Assembly: GCF_002831665.1 (NCBI RefSeq)
Contig: NZ_CP025118.1
Coordinates: forward strand, 1,860,001-1,924,000
Direction of reading: 5' to 3'
DNA: 64,000 nt
Source of the DNA: Lacinutrix sp. Bg11-31
GTDB lineage: Bacteria > Bacteroidota > Bacteroidia > Flavobacteriales > Flavobacteriaceae
The position numbers were made by a program, and so were the translations under genes. The notes beneath the pieces are model-generated. The model searched no databases, was not told the origin of the DNA, and saw only the letters and a program-made list of their open reading frames with translations. This document shows, piece after piece, positions 18,230 to 27,605 of the stretch (position 1 is its first letter; every line of letters begins with the position of its first letter).

Positions 18230-18290
18230 GATTTGACTTTGTCAAATCTCTCTGCTAACTTCGTTTAACGTATGGTATAAAACATTGAAA
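18230..18290. repeat. Left cassette-like boundary element
   Basis: Hairpin GATTTGAC/GTCAAATC, then GCTAACTTCGTTTAACGTA and GGTATAAAAC. TTCGTTTAAC here is the exact inverse of GTTAAACGAA at 19362-19371 on the other side of the DUF3050 gene. GTTTAAC/GTTAAAC also fit the RYYYAAC/GTTRRRY core-site pattern of integron attC sites, but a real attC fold was not shown. Confidence 0.4.
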
Positions 18291-18467
18291 CGATTTTATA
18301 TATGCAAGTCTACGGCATATCTAAACGAGAGCTATATACTTTTCTTGATTACTAAAACTTTTAACTATTTAATCATTTATTATATTTATTTCTGATTTAA
18401 GATATTTTCAATTTATAGCTTTAAATTTGAGGCATATATCATTTATAACTAATAGATAAATTAAAAA

Positions 18468-19262
18468 ATGAATAAAATAGAGTATATAGAAAATGAGCTT
18501 TCTGAATTAAGAAATGAATTGAAAAATCATAAACTTTATGAAAATTTACGTAACATTAATGACATAAAAATTTTTATGGAAAATCACGTATTTGCAGTAT
18601 GGGATTTCATGTCTCTTTTAAAGAATCTTCAAATAAACCTCACTAAAGTTCAAACACCTTGGACACCACCAAAAAACCCAAAACTATCAAGATTTATAAA
18701 TGAAATTGTTCACGGAGAGGAAAGTGACATTAATGAATTGGGAGAACCAAAGAGTCATTTTGAGATGTATTTAGATGCAATGTTCCAAGTAAATGGAAAT
18801 ACCAATAAAATCAATGATTTTATTAAGCTTATTGAATTAGGGAATTCAGTCGAGTATTGTTTGAGTCAAGTTAATGTCGATACAAGAATAGCTAATTTTG
18901 TTAAATTCACATTTTCGATTATTGAAACAAACAAGCCACATCTTGTAGCTTCTGCATTTACATTTGGACGAGAAGATGTTATTCCAGATATGTTTATCGA
19001 AATTCTTAAGAATTCAGATTCTGAAAACAAAGTGTACAACAAAATAAATTACTATCTCGAACGACATATTGAACTTGACGGAGATGAACATGGCCCTCTA
19101 TCTCTTGAGATGATTTCTGAATTATGTAAAGATGATGAGCAAAAATGGAATGAAACATTAACAGTAGCGAAACAATCATTAGAAAAACGAATTGAACTTT
19201 GGAATGCTATATCTGATTTAATCCAGAATAAAAAGCCTGCATATAACACCGTGTATAATTAA
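18468..19262 (+). CDS. DUF3050 (haem-oxygenase-like fold) protein
   Basis: A 264-residue all-helical protein matching DUF3050: [40 protein letters not shown] and [10 protein letters not shown]. The His and Glu of these motifs (HVFAVWD, HGEE, HFEMY, H-x-x-LDGDEHG) suggest a metal-binding helical bundle of the haem-oxygenase-like diiron type, by family knowledge. Function unknown. It is flanked by inverted boundary motifs about 1.1 kb apart and is unrelated to its neighbours, so it may have arrived by transfer. Confidence 0.82.
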   Translation: MNKIEYIENELSELRNELKNHKLYENLRNINDIKIFMENHVFAVWDFMSLLKNLQINLTKVQTPWTPPKNPKLSRFINEIVHGEESDINELGEPKSHFEMYLDAMFQVNGNTNKINDFIKLIELGNSVEYCLSQVNVDTRIANFVKFTFSIIETNKPHLVASAFTFGREDVIPDMFIEILKNSDSENKVYNKINYYLERHIELDGDEHGPLSLEMISELCKDDEQKWNETLTVAKQSLEKRIELWNAISDLIQNKKPAYNTVYN

Positions 19263-19375
19263 TTTCTTGCTTCTAGCCTACGTGGAAATTCCTTCGAAAT
19301 TCCCTCTGGTTCGTTTAATTTTTACAAAATTAGTTGCTTAACCACGCAACCAACCGTACATGTTAAACGAAACCA
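19245..19375. repeat. Right cassette-like boundary element
   Basis: Begins at the end of the DUF3050 gene (AACACCGTGTATAATT), contains GGAAATTCCTTCGAAATTCC, another TTCGTTTAA (19310-19318), GTTGC-TTAACCAC-GCAAC, and ends ACCGTACATGTTAAACGAAA. The final GTTAAACGAA is inverted relative to 18260-18269. A long folded element directly after a lone gene resembles an integron cassette recombination site; no integrase is in the window. Confidence 0.4.
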
Positions 19376-19387
19376 TAAAAAAATCAC

Positions 19388-20158
19388 TTAACTCAAAGGA
19401 TATCTATTAAAAAAACTTACTTGTAATGCTTTTTTTGCATCTTTTAAAACTTGACCTACTTCATTAATAGTACTATTTCGTATTTGAGCAATTTCTTCTA
19501 AAGTTAATTTTTGATTTGTATACAACTCAAACACATTTCGCATTGCCAAAGGCAAGTTATGCAACACCATTGCTGTGTGGTTTTTAATGTCTTGAATACT
19601 TAAATTTTTATCTATTTTACTAATCAATGCTTGTTCACTATCTTCTATAAAGACATCACTCAATACATAATCATTATGGTTATAAGACATATCATCCAAT
19701 TCTTCAACCATCAGTAAATCTCCACCAGCATCTACACTATATTTCTCCTGCATTTCATCCCATTCTGGTTTGGAATAATCATCTATGTTTTTAAAGAAAA
19801 TTTCATCAAACTCCTCTTCCACAATAGCATCTTCCAACAAGTCATTGGTTTTTTTAAATAACCACATATAGAAATCTTTTTCATTCTCAACATCTTCAAT
19901 GTTATCGTAAATTTCAATAAATAATTGATCGATAAAATCATCAGCCTTATATTTCCCTTTGGAAAAATCTCCTTTTTTTATAGCTGTATCTAACCTTCCA
20001 TTTACATACATTTTAATTTCAGGCATTATTTTTAATACTAACGCATTAAAAGACGTTTGACTATCTTCTTTTTTTAGCTGAATAAGACTTGAAAAGGAAT
20101 TGGTTACGAATAGACGGAACTCTTTTTTACTTTCGTAATATGAAACATTGGTTTGCAT
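19388..20158 (-). CDS. Sigma-70-like RNA polymerase sigma factor protein
   Basis: A 256-residue protein resembling sigma-70 family members. Residues about 36-110 look like a region 2 helix set (IMPEIKMYVNGRLDTAIKKG, DDFIDQLFIEIYDNIED, FYMWLFKKTNDLLE). A long acidic insert (about 113-185) follows, and residues 195-250 are a region-4-like helix-turn-helix (LPLAMRNVFELY, LTLEEIAQIRNSTINEVGQVL). No anti-sigma gene is adjacent. The acidic linker is longer than in ordinary ECF sigma factors. It could act as a divergent sigma factor or another DNA-binding regulator. Confidence 0.65.
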   Translation of the reverse strand: MQTNVSYYESKKEFRLFVTNSFSSLIQLKKEDSQTSFNALVLKIMPEIKMYVNGRLDTAIKKGDFSKGKYKADDFIDQLFIEIYDNIEDVENEKDFYMWLFKKTNDLLEDAIVEEEFDEIFFKNIDDYSKPEWDEMQEKYSVDAGGDLLMVEELDDMSYNHNDYVLSDVFIEDSEQALISKIDKNLSIQDIKNHTAMVLHNLPLAMRNVFELYTNQKLTLEEIAQIRNSTINEVGQVLKDAKKALQVSFFNRYPLS

Positions 20159-20309
20159 AATATATTTACTTAAATAGTGAAATATAAAAGTATCAGTTTT
20201 TCATTTTAATGAATATGATAAAAATCAGTTCAGTACAAAAAAATGAAATTATATTTAGACGTCCTTAAATAATTATGCACTATCAAAGTATAGGTTATTA
20301 ATTTAATTA

Positions 20310-20345
20310 AAAAAACTCCAAAACTTAAAAAGCTTTGGAGTTTTT
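20310..20345 (-). terminator. Terminator after argS
   Basis: On the minus strand the stem AAAAACTCCAAA(G) / (T)TTTGGAGTTTTT ends in at least seven U, 20 bases after the argS stop. The symmetric A/T runs could also serve the other strand. Confidence 0.85.
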
Positions 20346-20365
20346 ATTTTATAAAATTTCTAAAA

Positions 20366-22168
20366 CTACATTCTCTCAGGAACACTTATTCCTAACAATT
20401 TAAACGCATTTTTAATAGTACTTCCTACTGTTTTAGATAACTGCACTCTAAAGACAACAGACTCTTTATTATCGTTACCCATTACAATTGGCAAGTTTTG
20501 AAAGAATGAATTGTACTCTTTTACTAATTCGTAAATATAGTTTGCTATTAAAGCAGGACTATAATTATTTGCAGCACTTTGTATTATTTCTGGAAAACCT
20601 TGTAATTGTTTAAGTACTGCTTTTTCTTTGTCCTCTAACTTATAATTTACATCGACTGTGCTAAGTGTAACACTATCGTTTTTTAAAGTAGTCTCAGCTT
20701 TACGTAAAATAGATTGTATTCTAGCGTAAGTATATTGTATAAAAGGCCCAGTATTACCTTGAAAATCGATAGATTCTTTAGGATCGAAGAGAATACGTTT
20801 TTTAGGGTCTACTTTTAAGATGTAATATTTTAAAGCGCCTAAACCAATAGTGTTATATAAGTCTAATTTTTCTTCTTTACTGTAGCCATCAAGCTTTCCT
20901 AATTCTTCAGAAATTTCTTGTGCTGTGCCAGACATATCTGCAATAAGATCGTCTGCATCTACAACTGTTCCTTCTCTACTCTTCATTTTTCCGCTTGGTA
21001 AATCTACCATACCATAACTTAAATGAAATAGGTTTTTAGCCCAATCGAAACCTAATTTCTTCAGTATTAAAAATAAGACCTGAAAGTGGTAATCTTGCTC
21101 GTTACCAACAGTATAAACCATACCACCAACATCTGGAAAATCTTTTAAACGTTGTATTGCTGTACCAATATCTTGCGTCATGTAAACAGCTGTACCATCA
21201 CTACGCAGTACTATTTTTTCGTCTAGACCGTCTTCGGTTAAATCGCACCAGACAGAACCATCTTCTTTTTTAAAGAATACTCCTGTTTTTAAACCTTCGT
21301 CTACAAATTCTTTTCCTAATAAATAGGTTTCGCTTTCGTAATACAAGGTATCGAAATCGACACCAAGGTTTTTGTAAGTAACATCGAAACCAGCATAAAC
21401 CCATTGGTTCATCGTTTTCCAAAGTGCTACAACTTCTTTATCACCAGCTTCCCATTTTTGAAGCATTTGTTGTGCTTCAATTAAAATTGGTGCTTCTTTT
21501 TTTGCCTCATCGTTAGTTTTACCTTCAGCAATTAAAGCAGCTATTTCTTTTTTATATTCTTGATCGAACTTTACATAGTAATTACCAACCAGCTTGTCTC
21601 CTTTTAAGCCTGTAGACTCTGGAGTTTCAGCATTACCATAACGTTGCCAAGCTAACATACTTTTACAAATATGAATACCACGATCGTTAATTATCTGTGT
21701 TTTATATACTTTCTTACCAGAGGCTTTAATAATTTCGGCAACACTATAACCTAATAAGTTGTTACGAATATGCCCTAAATGCAAAGGCTTGTTTGTGTTT
21801 GGCGAAGAATACTCTACCATTACAGCTTTATCTTCTGCTTTAGGTGTTGTAAATCCAAAAGTGTCTTGATCTTTAATCTCATTGAAAAATGCTACATAAT
21901 GCGCATCTACAATTTCAATATTTAAGAAGCCTTTTACTACGTTAAACGCTTTTACTTCTTCTACATTATCCACTAAAAATTGACCAATAGCTTCTCCTAT
22001 TTGTACAGGATTTCCTTTTACCACGCGCAACATTGGAAACACAACTACTGTAATATCTCCAGCAAATTCTTTACGTGTTGCTTGAAATTCTACGGTTTCT
22101 AATTCGGCTTTATAAACTGTGCTAATAGCTTGTTTTACCGCTTGTGTTAATGTTGCTTGAAGGTTCAT
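20366..22168 (-). CDS. argS: Arginyl-tRNA synthetase
   Basis: A 600-residue class I aminoacyl-tRNA synthetase that charges tRNA-Arg. The N-terminal Add1 domain is followed by the catalytic domain with the HIGH-type motif HLGH within NTNKPLHLGHIRNNLLG, the long Rossmann fold, and GKMKSREG in place of KMSKS. The C-terminal all-helical DALR anticodon-binding domain ends with the LLGISVPERM tail. Length is usual for the family. It is transcribed alone, with a clear -7 box and a hairpin in its short leader. Confidence 0.97.
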   Translation of the reverse strand: MNLQATLTQAVKQAISTVYKAELETVEFQATRKEFAGDITVVVFPMLRVVKGNPVQIGEAIGQFLVDNVEEVKAFNVVKGFLNIEIVDAHYVAFFNEIKDQDTFGFTTPKAEDKAVMVEYSSPNTNKPLHLGHIRNNLLGYSVAEIIKASGKKVYKTQIINDRGIHICKSMLAWQRYGNAETPESTGLKGDKLVGNYYVKFDQEYKKEIAALIAEGKTNDEAKKEAPILIEAQQMLQKWEAGDKEVVALWKTMNQWVYAGFDVTYKNLGVDFDTLYYESETYLLGKEFVDEGLKTGVFFKKEDGSVWCDLTEDGLDEKIVLRSDGTAVYMTQDIGTAIQRLKDFPDVGGMVYTVGNEQDYHFQVLFLILKKLGFDWAKNLFHLSYGMVDLPSGKMKSREGTVVDADDLIADMSGTAQEISEELGKLDGYSKEEKLDLYNTIGLGALKYYILKVDPKKRILFDPKESIDFQGNTGPFIQYTYARIQSILRKAETTLKNDSVTLSTVDVNYKLEDKEKAVLKQLQGFPEIIQSAANNYSPALIANYIYELVKEYNSFFQNLPIVMGNDNKESVVFRVQLSKTVGSTIKNAFKLLGISVPERM

Positions 22169-22172
22169 TTTA

Positions 22173-22198
22173 GGTCTAATTTTAGACCGACAAATATA
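22173..22198 (-). promoter_or_regulatory. argS -7 box and leader hairpin
   Basis: On the minus strand TATATTTG (22191-22198) fits TAnnTTTG. Immediately downstream is a perfect 7-bp hairpin GGTCTAA-AA-TTAGACC (22173-22188) that ends 4 bases before the start codon. The transcript would begin with this hairpin. Confidence 0.6.
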
Positions 22199-22646
22199 GT
22201 ATATATTGACTTAACATAATTTATAATCTTTTGATTTCTCTATAGGATTTTTAGCCAAGCAAAAAAAACAAGGTTTATAGTCTAAAAAAGGTATAAATAA
22301 TCCTTTCTTTCTTCCTCTAACAGATCTAAAACTATGTTAGCAAACCTTAGTTTTTTAGCAGAAAAAACAACATTATGCATTTCATCGACAAATCGAATAT
22401 TTTTGTATTAAATTTCCTATTTATCGTTAAATTGCATAGACATAACTAAGCCAGTTCACTTAAACTAATATTTTGGTATTAAAACCTATAAATTAGTATA
22501 ATAGAAGGCTTTTTCTAATTTTTGACAAGCTATTTATTCAACTTAAATTAATTCTAACAAACAAATGTTTATATCTATTGTAAATAACCTTTACAAAACC
22601 ATAGAAACCTTTAGTTAACTATTGTTACTTTTTGCCATAAGTATTT
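22199..22646. other. 448-base AT-rich spacer between argS and a sensor kinase
   Basis: Divergent spacer. A TATTTTTG -7-like box sits at about 22398-22405 on the plus strand, but is 240 bases before the kinase start. A TACTTTTTG near 22626 is closer but has three bases between TA and TTTG. No other gene or repeat is evident. Confidence 0.5.
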
Positions 22647-24719
22647 ATGAGAAGACTAATTATTCTTTTATGCTTTATATTACCCTACACTGCTTTTTCA
22701 CAAAATGAAGAACTAGAACAACCGAATATGGAATTAACTTTCCAAAAAACAGACTCCACGAAAGTTGAAACTTCTCTTGAAATAATAAAACTACTTTACG
22801 ACGCTAAAGACTACAATAATGCTTTAAAACAGATTAAAGCTACCGAAGCGTTATTTGAAAATTTAAAGTACAAAAAAGGACTTGCCAATATTTCCTACTA
22901 CAAAGGATTGATTTTTAATAAAGAAGGTGATTACTTAAATGCTTTTAATCAATTTAACAAAGCAAAAAAAATATTTAGCATACTTAAAGACTCATTATCA
23001 CTTGCTAAAGTAAAAAACCAATTAGCTGTTTTAGAAATTGAGTATGGCAATTATAAAAAAGGCCTAAAATATGCTCATGATAGTATTGATGAATTAGAAA
23101 AAGGGGAAGTAAATGACGATTTAGCTTTCGGCTATCGAAATTTAGCAAAGGCATACCAAAACAGTGGTGAAATTGAAAAAGCTATAGATTACGCTCTAAA
23201 AAATTTAGAGGTTGAAGAACACGTTAATAATACTAATAGTATAATTGAGTGTAATATTAATTTAGCAAGATTAAATTTAATAAAAAAAGACTATCCAAAA
23301 TCAATACTTCATTACCAGAAAGCGCTTGCTAATGTTAAACCATACGACCAAAAACTTAGAGCACGTATTCTTCCAGAATTAGGAGGTGTGCATATAAAAA
23401 CTAAAGAATACAGAACTTCTACAAAGTATTTATTTGAAAGCTTAGAATTAAACAAGCAATTAGATAATGAACAAGGCATATTAAAGTCCCTTAATCATTT
23501 AGGCGAATTAAACATATTGAATAATCATTTTAAAACTGCTGAAGAACAATTATTAGAAGCAGGTTATTTAGGAAGAAAGATTGACGATAAACTTGAGTTA
23601 TTAGAAAGCTATAAGCTTATGAAGGCTTTAGATTCTACAAAAGGAAGATTTGAGAAAGCTTTTGCTTGGCAAAGAGAATACAATAAAGTAAAATCGAAAT
23701 TAGATGCCGAAAAACAAAAACAGAACAACATTATTCTTGAAGAAAAACCTCTTAGTGAAATAGAAACAATACCCAATGAAACTGTAAAAAACACAACCTC
23801 TATTAATATAGTAGATGTTGAAAGCAAAAGAAAACTAGACCGTTTAAAGTTGATTTTTTATGCCGTTTTAGCCGCTTTTGCTGTTCTTTTAATATTCTTT
23901 GTTTTATTTTATTTAAAACGAAGTAGTAGAGTAAAATATACTAAAGATCTTGAGGATAAAAACCAAAAAATAAAATTGCAAAATGAAGCAATCTTAGAAC
24001 AAAGTAAGCACTTAGAAAGTACTAATAATGTTAAAGACAAACTGTTTTCTATTGTTTCTCACGATTTAAAAGATTCGCTAACCTCCACAAAAGGCTTTAT
24101 TGATTTACTAAAAGATGGCCAATTATCTCAAGAGGAGTATAATAGCTTGTTACCAGAACTGAGTGAAAACGTAAATAATGCTTCACTTCTACTATTCAAT
24201 TTACTTAATTGGTCTAAATCACAAATGCAGTCTTTAGAACCAAAACCTTCTTTATTTGACATACAAGAAGTGTTTCACGAAAAAATAAAATTAGTAGAGC
24301 GAAAAATACAAAGTAAAGGCATTGTTTTAAGAGATATAACTATTGCAGATGTTGTTTATGCAGACAGAAGTATGGTAGAAATAATTATTCAAAACCTATT
24401 AGCAAACGCTGTTAAGTTTTGTGTAAAAGGAGATACTATTACTATAGCCAACAGTATGGGTATTAGTAGTGGAACATTTAGTATTTCAGATTCCGGTGTT
24501 GGTATTACTGTAGAAAACCAGCACAAGTTATTTGGTAGCAATACATTTACAACTGTTGGAACTGACAACGAAAAAGGAACTGGATTAGGCTTAACTATTT
24601 GTCGAGAATTGGTAGAACTTAATCAAGGTCGTATTTGGGTAGATAGTGAACTAAATGTAGGCAGCACCTTTTTTGTAGAGCTGCCTAAATCTAGAACTAA
24701 AAATCCTGTAAATACTTGA
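22647..24719 (+). CDS. TPR-containing sensor histidine kinase
   Basis: A 690-residue kinase. Signal peptide (residues 1-18, ending TAFSQ), then periplasmic tetratricopeptide repeats (about residues 45-350), one TM helix (about 398-424), a coiled coil (430-460), HisKA with the phospho-acceptor His472 in SIVSHDLKDSLTS, and a HATPase domain with N-box NLLANAVKFC, DSGVGI and GTGLGLTICRELV. No receiver domain and no adjacent response regulator. TPR sensor kinases of this form are common in Bacteroidota; the signal is unknown. It converges with ctlX with one base between stop codons. Confidence 0.9.
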   Translation: MRRLIILLCFILPYTAFSQNEELEQPNMELTFQKTDSTKVETSLEIIKLLYDAKDYNNALKQIKATEALFENLKYKKGLANISYYKGLIFNKEGDYLNAFNQFNKAKKIFSILKDSLSLAKVKNQLAVLEIEYGNYKKGLKYAHDSIDELEKGEVNDDLAFGYRNLAKAYQNSGEIEKAIDYALKNLEVEEHVNNTNSIIECNINLARLNLIKKDYPKSILHYQKALANVKPYDQKLRARILPELGGVHIKTKEYRTSTKYLFESLELNKQLDNEQGILKSLNHLGELNILNNHFKTAEEQLLEAGYLGRKIDDKLELLESYKLMKALDSTKGRFEKAFAWQREYNKVKSKLDAEKQKQNNIILEEKPLSEIETIPNETVKNTTSINIVDVESKRKLDRLKLIFYAVLAAFAVLLIFFVLFYLKRSSRVKYTKDLEDKNQKIKLQNEAILEQSKHLESTNNVKDKLFSIVSHDLKDSLTSTKGFIDLLKDGQLSQEEYNSLLPELSENVNNASLLLFNLLNWSKSQMQSLEPKPSLFDIQEVFHEKIKLVERKIQSKGIVLRDITIADVVYADRSMVEIIIQNLLANAVKFCVKGDTITIANSMGISSGTFSISDSGVGITVENQHKLFGSNTFTTVGTDNEKGTGLGLTICRELVELNQGRIWVDSELNVGSTFFVELPKSRTKNPVNT

Positions 24720-24720
24720 A

Positions 24721-25653
24721 CTACACCTTTGGTAGAAATACCTCTGCCATCATACAGCGTGCACTCCCTCCACCACAAGTTTCAATAGTTTCTAAAGAGC
24801 TTGATAATATTTCGCAATGCTTTTCTAAGCTTTTTATTTGAGCTTCAGATAAAGAATTGTAAGCTGCTTGACTCATTACTAAATATAATTTATCGTCTTT
24901 ACCTTTTACTTGTAACATGTTACCAGCAAAGTTTGCCATTTGAGATTCAGTAATTTTTATTATTTCTTTACCATCCTCCTTAAGATTATTGATTACGTTT
25001 TTGCGTTCCTTTTTATCGTCTATAGTATCTAAACAAATTACCGCAAATGTTTCGCCTAAACACATCATTACATTTGTGTGATATATAGCCATACGCTTAC
25101 CATCTACTGTTTGGTTAGCTGTAAAAACAACTGGAGTGTATTCGAAATCTTCGCAAAATTCTATAAACAAACCTTCGTCTGCTCTAGGTGATAAAGCACA
25201 ATACGCTTTGTCATTTACACGATCTAATAGTAAACTTCCAGTACCTTCTAGAAACACACCTTCATCCTCTGCTGCAGTATAATCTACAATGTTATTTATT
25301 TTAAATCCTTCTTTTTCCAAACGCATAAAAACCTCGTCGCGTCTTTCTTTTCTTCTGTTTTCTGCAAACATAGGATATAGTCCTACATTTCCATTTTCAT
25401 GAAAACTCATCCAATTGTTAGGAAAAATAGAATCTGGAGTGTCTAATAATATATCGTCTTGCTCCACAACAACATTAACACCTACAGCTCTTAATTTCTC
25501 TACAAAAGCATCAAATTCTTCTTGCGCTTTTGCATTAATTTCAGCATTTTTTATATCTAAATTTTCTTGAAAATAGTTGTTAATTGCTGTTTGTTCGTTC
25601 ATTCTAAAACTGATTGGACGAATCATTAATATAGTATTTGTTGTTTGTTGCAT
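24721..25653 (-). CDS. ctlX: CtlX-type guanidino-group hydrolase
   Basis: A 310-residue protein of the arginine deiminase/amidinotransferase fold, matching the citrulline-utilisation hydrolase CtlX group, which releases ornithine from citrulline. Motifs: DSIFPNNWMSFH (substrate-binding Asp/Asn loop), EDEGVFLEGTGSLLLDR with the conserved Glu-Gly-Thr, a catalytic His in YHTNVMMCLG, and the C-terminal GGGSARCMMAE containing the probable nucleophile Cys300. Substrate assignment rests on family recall; related dimethylarginine hydrolases are an alternative. Confidence 0.82.
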   Translation of the reverse strand: MQQTTNTILMIRPISFRMNEQTAINNYFQENLDIKNAEINAKAQEEFDAFVEKLRAVGVNVVVEQDDILLDTPDSIFPNNWMSFHENGNVGLYPMFAENRRKERRDEVFMRLEKEGFKINNIVDYTAAEDEGVFLEGTGSLLLDRVNDKAYCALSPRADEGLFIEFCEDFEYTPVVFTANQTVDGKRMAIYHTNVMMCLGETFAVICLDTIDDKKERKNVINNLKEDGKEIIKITESQMANFAGNMLQVKGKDDKLYLVMSQAAYNSLSEAQIKSLEKHCEILSSSLETIETCGGGSARCMMAEVFLPKV

Positions 25654-25729
25654 TATTTGTAATTTTTAGAGTGTAAAAATAAAGAATATGTAAATCATAT
25701 ATTCTATTTTTCATAAAATTATATATCTC

Positions 25730-26581
25730 TTATTTTTTAAGACGCTTTCTTACAAAAAAGAATGTAACTAATCCTATAATTAATAAAGGCCACAAATTAA
25801 TTAAAACAACAACAAATGATTTTATATACCACCAACCGTTAGCAAAACCTTGCTTTGTTTCATCCCAAAAAGTTTTAGTGTATGTTTCTGGTTCTGCTTT
25901 ATACTCTACAGGCTCATATAAATCTATTTGTATTGTGCTAAAAGCTACTTTATTTGTTAGGTATTTTAATCGTCCTTGGGCAGATTCTATTTCCTCTTGA
26001 ATAATACGTAGCTTATCTTCTGTCAACAATATATCCTCTACCGTTTTAGCATTTTTACGCAAGATAGTTTCGTAACGTGCTTTTACTTCTAATTTTGTTT
26101 TTAGTCTGGTTTCAATATCTATATATTCTTCGGTAACATCTTTAGTTGTAATGTTTTCATATTCTACAAAATCTACAACAGTGTTTACTGAGTCCATAAC
26201 GGTATCAAAATACTTTTGAGGTACTTTAATAGTAAATCTATTTTCCTTTTTATACAAATCGTTTTGGAATCTTAAATCAGAAATATAAGCACCATGCTTT
26301 TGCGCTATTATTTTAATTCGACGTGTAGCGGTCACTATATTTTTCACCTTATATCTCGAAGAAGCTGTTTTAATAATCTTTAAATTTAAAGGTACATTTG
26401 TTTGGTTAGAATTTAATTTATAAGTCATTTCTTTCTCTTCAACTATCTCATAACTTTCAGAAACTTCTACAGCATCAGCCATTACAAATTCTTTATAGCT
26501 ACTCTGTTTGCATCCATACATAAATATGAACATTATTATTACTGAAATTTTTAATCCGTTTTTTACTCTCATTGCTTTCAT
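25730..26581 (-). CDS. DUF4349 lipoprotein
   Basis: A 283-residue envelope protein of the DUF4349 family. A lipobox-like FMYGC (Cys24) follows the N-terminal hydrophobic segment. The central part (about 65-225) has repeated beta-alpha units with the family's FTIKVPQKYFDTVMDSV and a coiled coil around ARYETILRKNAKTVEDILLTEDKLRIIQEEIE. A C-terminal TM segment (about 255-277) ends with VRKRLKK. A -7 box TAGGTTTG (26610-26617, minus strand) is 28 bases upstream. Function unknown. Confidence 0.85.
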   Translation of the reverse strand: MKAMRVKNGLKISVIIMFIFMYGCKQSSYKEFVMADAVEVSESYEIVEEKEMTYKLNSNQTNVPLNLKIIKTASSRYKVKNIVTATRRIKIIAQKHGAYISDLRFQNDLYKKENRFTIKVPQKYFDTVMDSVNTVVDFVEYENITTKDVTEEYIDIETRLKTKLEVKARYETILRKNAKTVEDILLTEDKLRIIQEEIESAQGRLKYLTNKVAFSTIQIDLYEPVEYKAEPETYTKTFWDETKQGFANGWWYIKSFVVVLINLWPLLIIGLVTFFFVRKRLKK

Positions 26582-26609
26582 AATTTTATATTTTTAAGAA
26601 TTACTAAAA

Positions 26610-26617
26610 CAAACCTA
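26610..26617 (-). promoter_or_regulatory. -7 box for the DUF4349 gene
   Basis: TAGGTTTG on the minus strand, a full match to TAnnTTTG, 28 bases before the start codon. Confidence 0.45.
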
Positions 26618-26714
26618 TTACCATTAACCGTTTTTCTTTTGAAAAACTCTTGTAAAGTATTTGTAAAACATTTTACAACATATAAACCACTAACTACTAG
26701 ATAGATATAATAAT

Positions 26715-27605
26715 TTGAATAACAAAGACCAACATCTTTTTAACCACTTAAAAAAAGCTATCGAAGCTACTTTTTTAAAAAACAACAGCTGTAATTCTCC
26801 TATTACAGATTGGAAAGGTGAAGACATAACTATATTTCAAAACGACTTATTCGATAAAGTTAAAGGAAAGGTTAGTGAAAAATGGTTTTATACATACATT
26901 AAAAATGAGCCTAAAAAACTACCAAGAATAGATGTCTTAAACTTACTAAGTACTTATGTAGATTATAAAAATTGGAATGCTTTTAAAGCAGAAAATACTT
27001 TTATGGAAACATCTGCTAAAAAGAAAAAAATATCAAAATTATGGTTTCTATCTCCTTTACCTCTTTTGCTACTTTTATTCACCATTGATTCTAGAAACAC
27101 TTTCGAATTTTGTTTTATAGATGCTATTAAAAATGAAAACATCACCTCTATTCCATTAGATATAAAAATATTACAGGATAACGAGTCTCCAATGCATTAT
27201 AAAACGGATAGCTTGGGTTGCTTTTTATTTAAAACAAAAAACGACATTATAAAATTTGTAGTACAATCTCCTTACCATAAAACAGATACCATAATTAGAA
27301 ATATAAACTCTAATTACAACCAAATTGTAAAAGTAAAACCAGATGATTATGCATTAATGCTACATTACTATGCGAATGGTAATATTAAAGATTGGAAAGC
27401 ACACATAAAAAAATTAGATTTACTCATAGCCAATGATGCCAAAATTTACAGGCTTTTTAAAAACAAAATGGACATTGAGTTATATTCTAAAGATGAGTTT
27501 ATTAGAATATTAACAATACCAACAAAAAGCTTAAAAAAGATAGAAATTTTAGATAAATCTATAGAAAACGGAAAAATTGGAACTCTAAAATTTATAATAA
27601 AATGA
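26715..27605 (+). CDS. Membrane protein with cytoplasmic N-terminal domain, unknown function
   Basis: A 296-residue protein I cannot name. Residues 1-95 form a soluble helical domain (KVSEKWFYTYIKN, LPRIDVLNLLSTYVDYKNW) that recurs in flavobacterial proteins as I recall. One TM helix is at about 107-123. Residues 130-200 look like a carboxypeptidase-regulatory-type beta domain outside the membrane, followed by a helical tail. The start codon is TTG at 26715; the next ATG (about 27003) would delete the conserved first domain. It overlaps the next gene by four bases and leads a three-gene operon. Confidence 0.7.
   Translation: MNNKDQHLFNHLKKAIEATFLKNNSCNSPITDWKGEDITIFQNDLFDKVKGKVSEKWFYTYIKNEPKKLPRIDVLNLLSTYVDYKNWNAFKAENTFMETSAKKKKISKLWFLSPLPLLLLLFTIDSRNTFEFCFIDAIKNENITSIPLDIKILQDNESPMHYKTDSLGCFLFKTKNDIIKFVVQSPYHKTDTIIRNINSNYNQIVKVKPDDYALMLHYYANGNIKDWKAHIKKLDLLIANDAKIYRLFKNKMDIELYSKDEFIRILTIPTKSLKKIEILDKSIENGKIGTLKFIIK

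Larger units (their letters stand above)
18038..18467. other. 430-base intergenic region before the DUF3050 gene
   Basis: Holds the VOC terminator, a GATTTGAC-TTT-GTCAAATC hairpin (18230-18248), and the cassette-like boundary motif TTCGTTTAAC (18260-18269). The remaining ~170 bases before the DUF3050 start are AT-rich with no clear promoter or reading frame. Confidence 0.6.
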
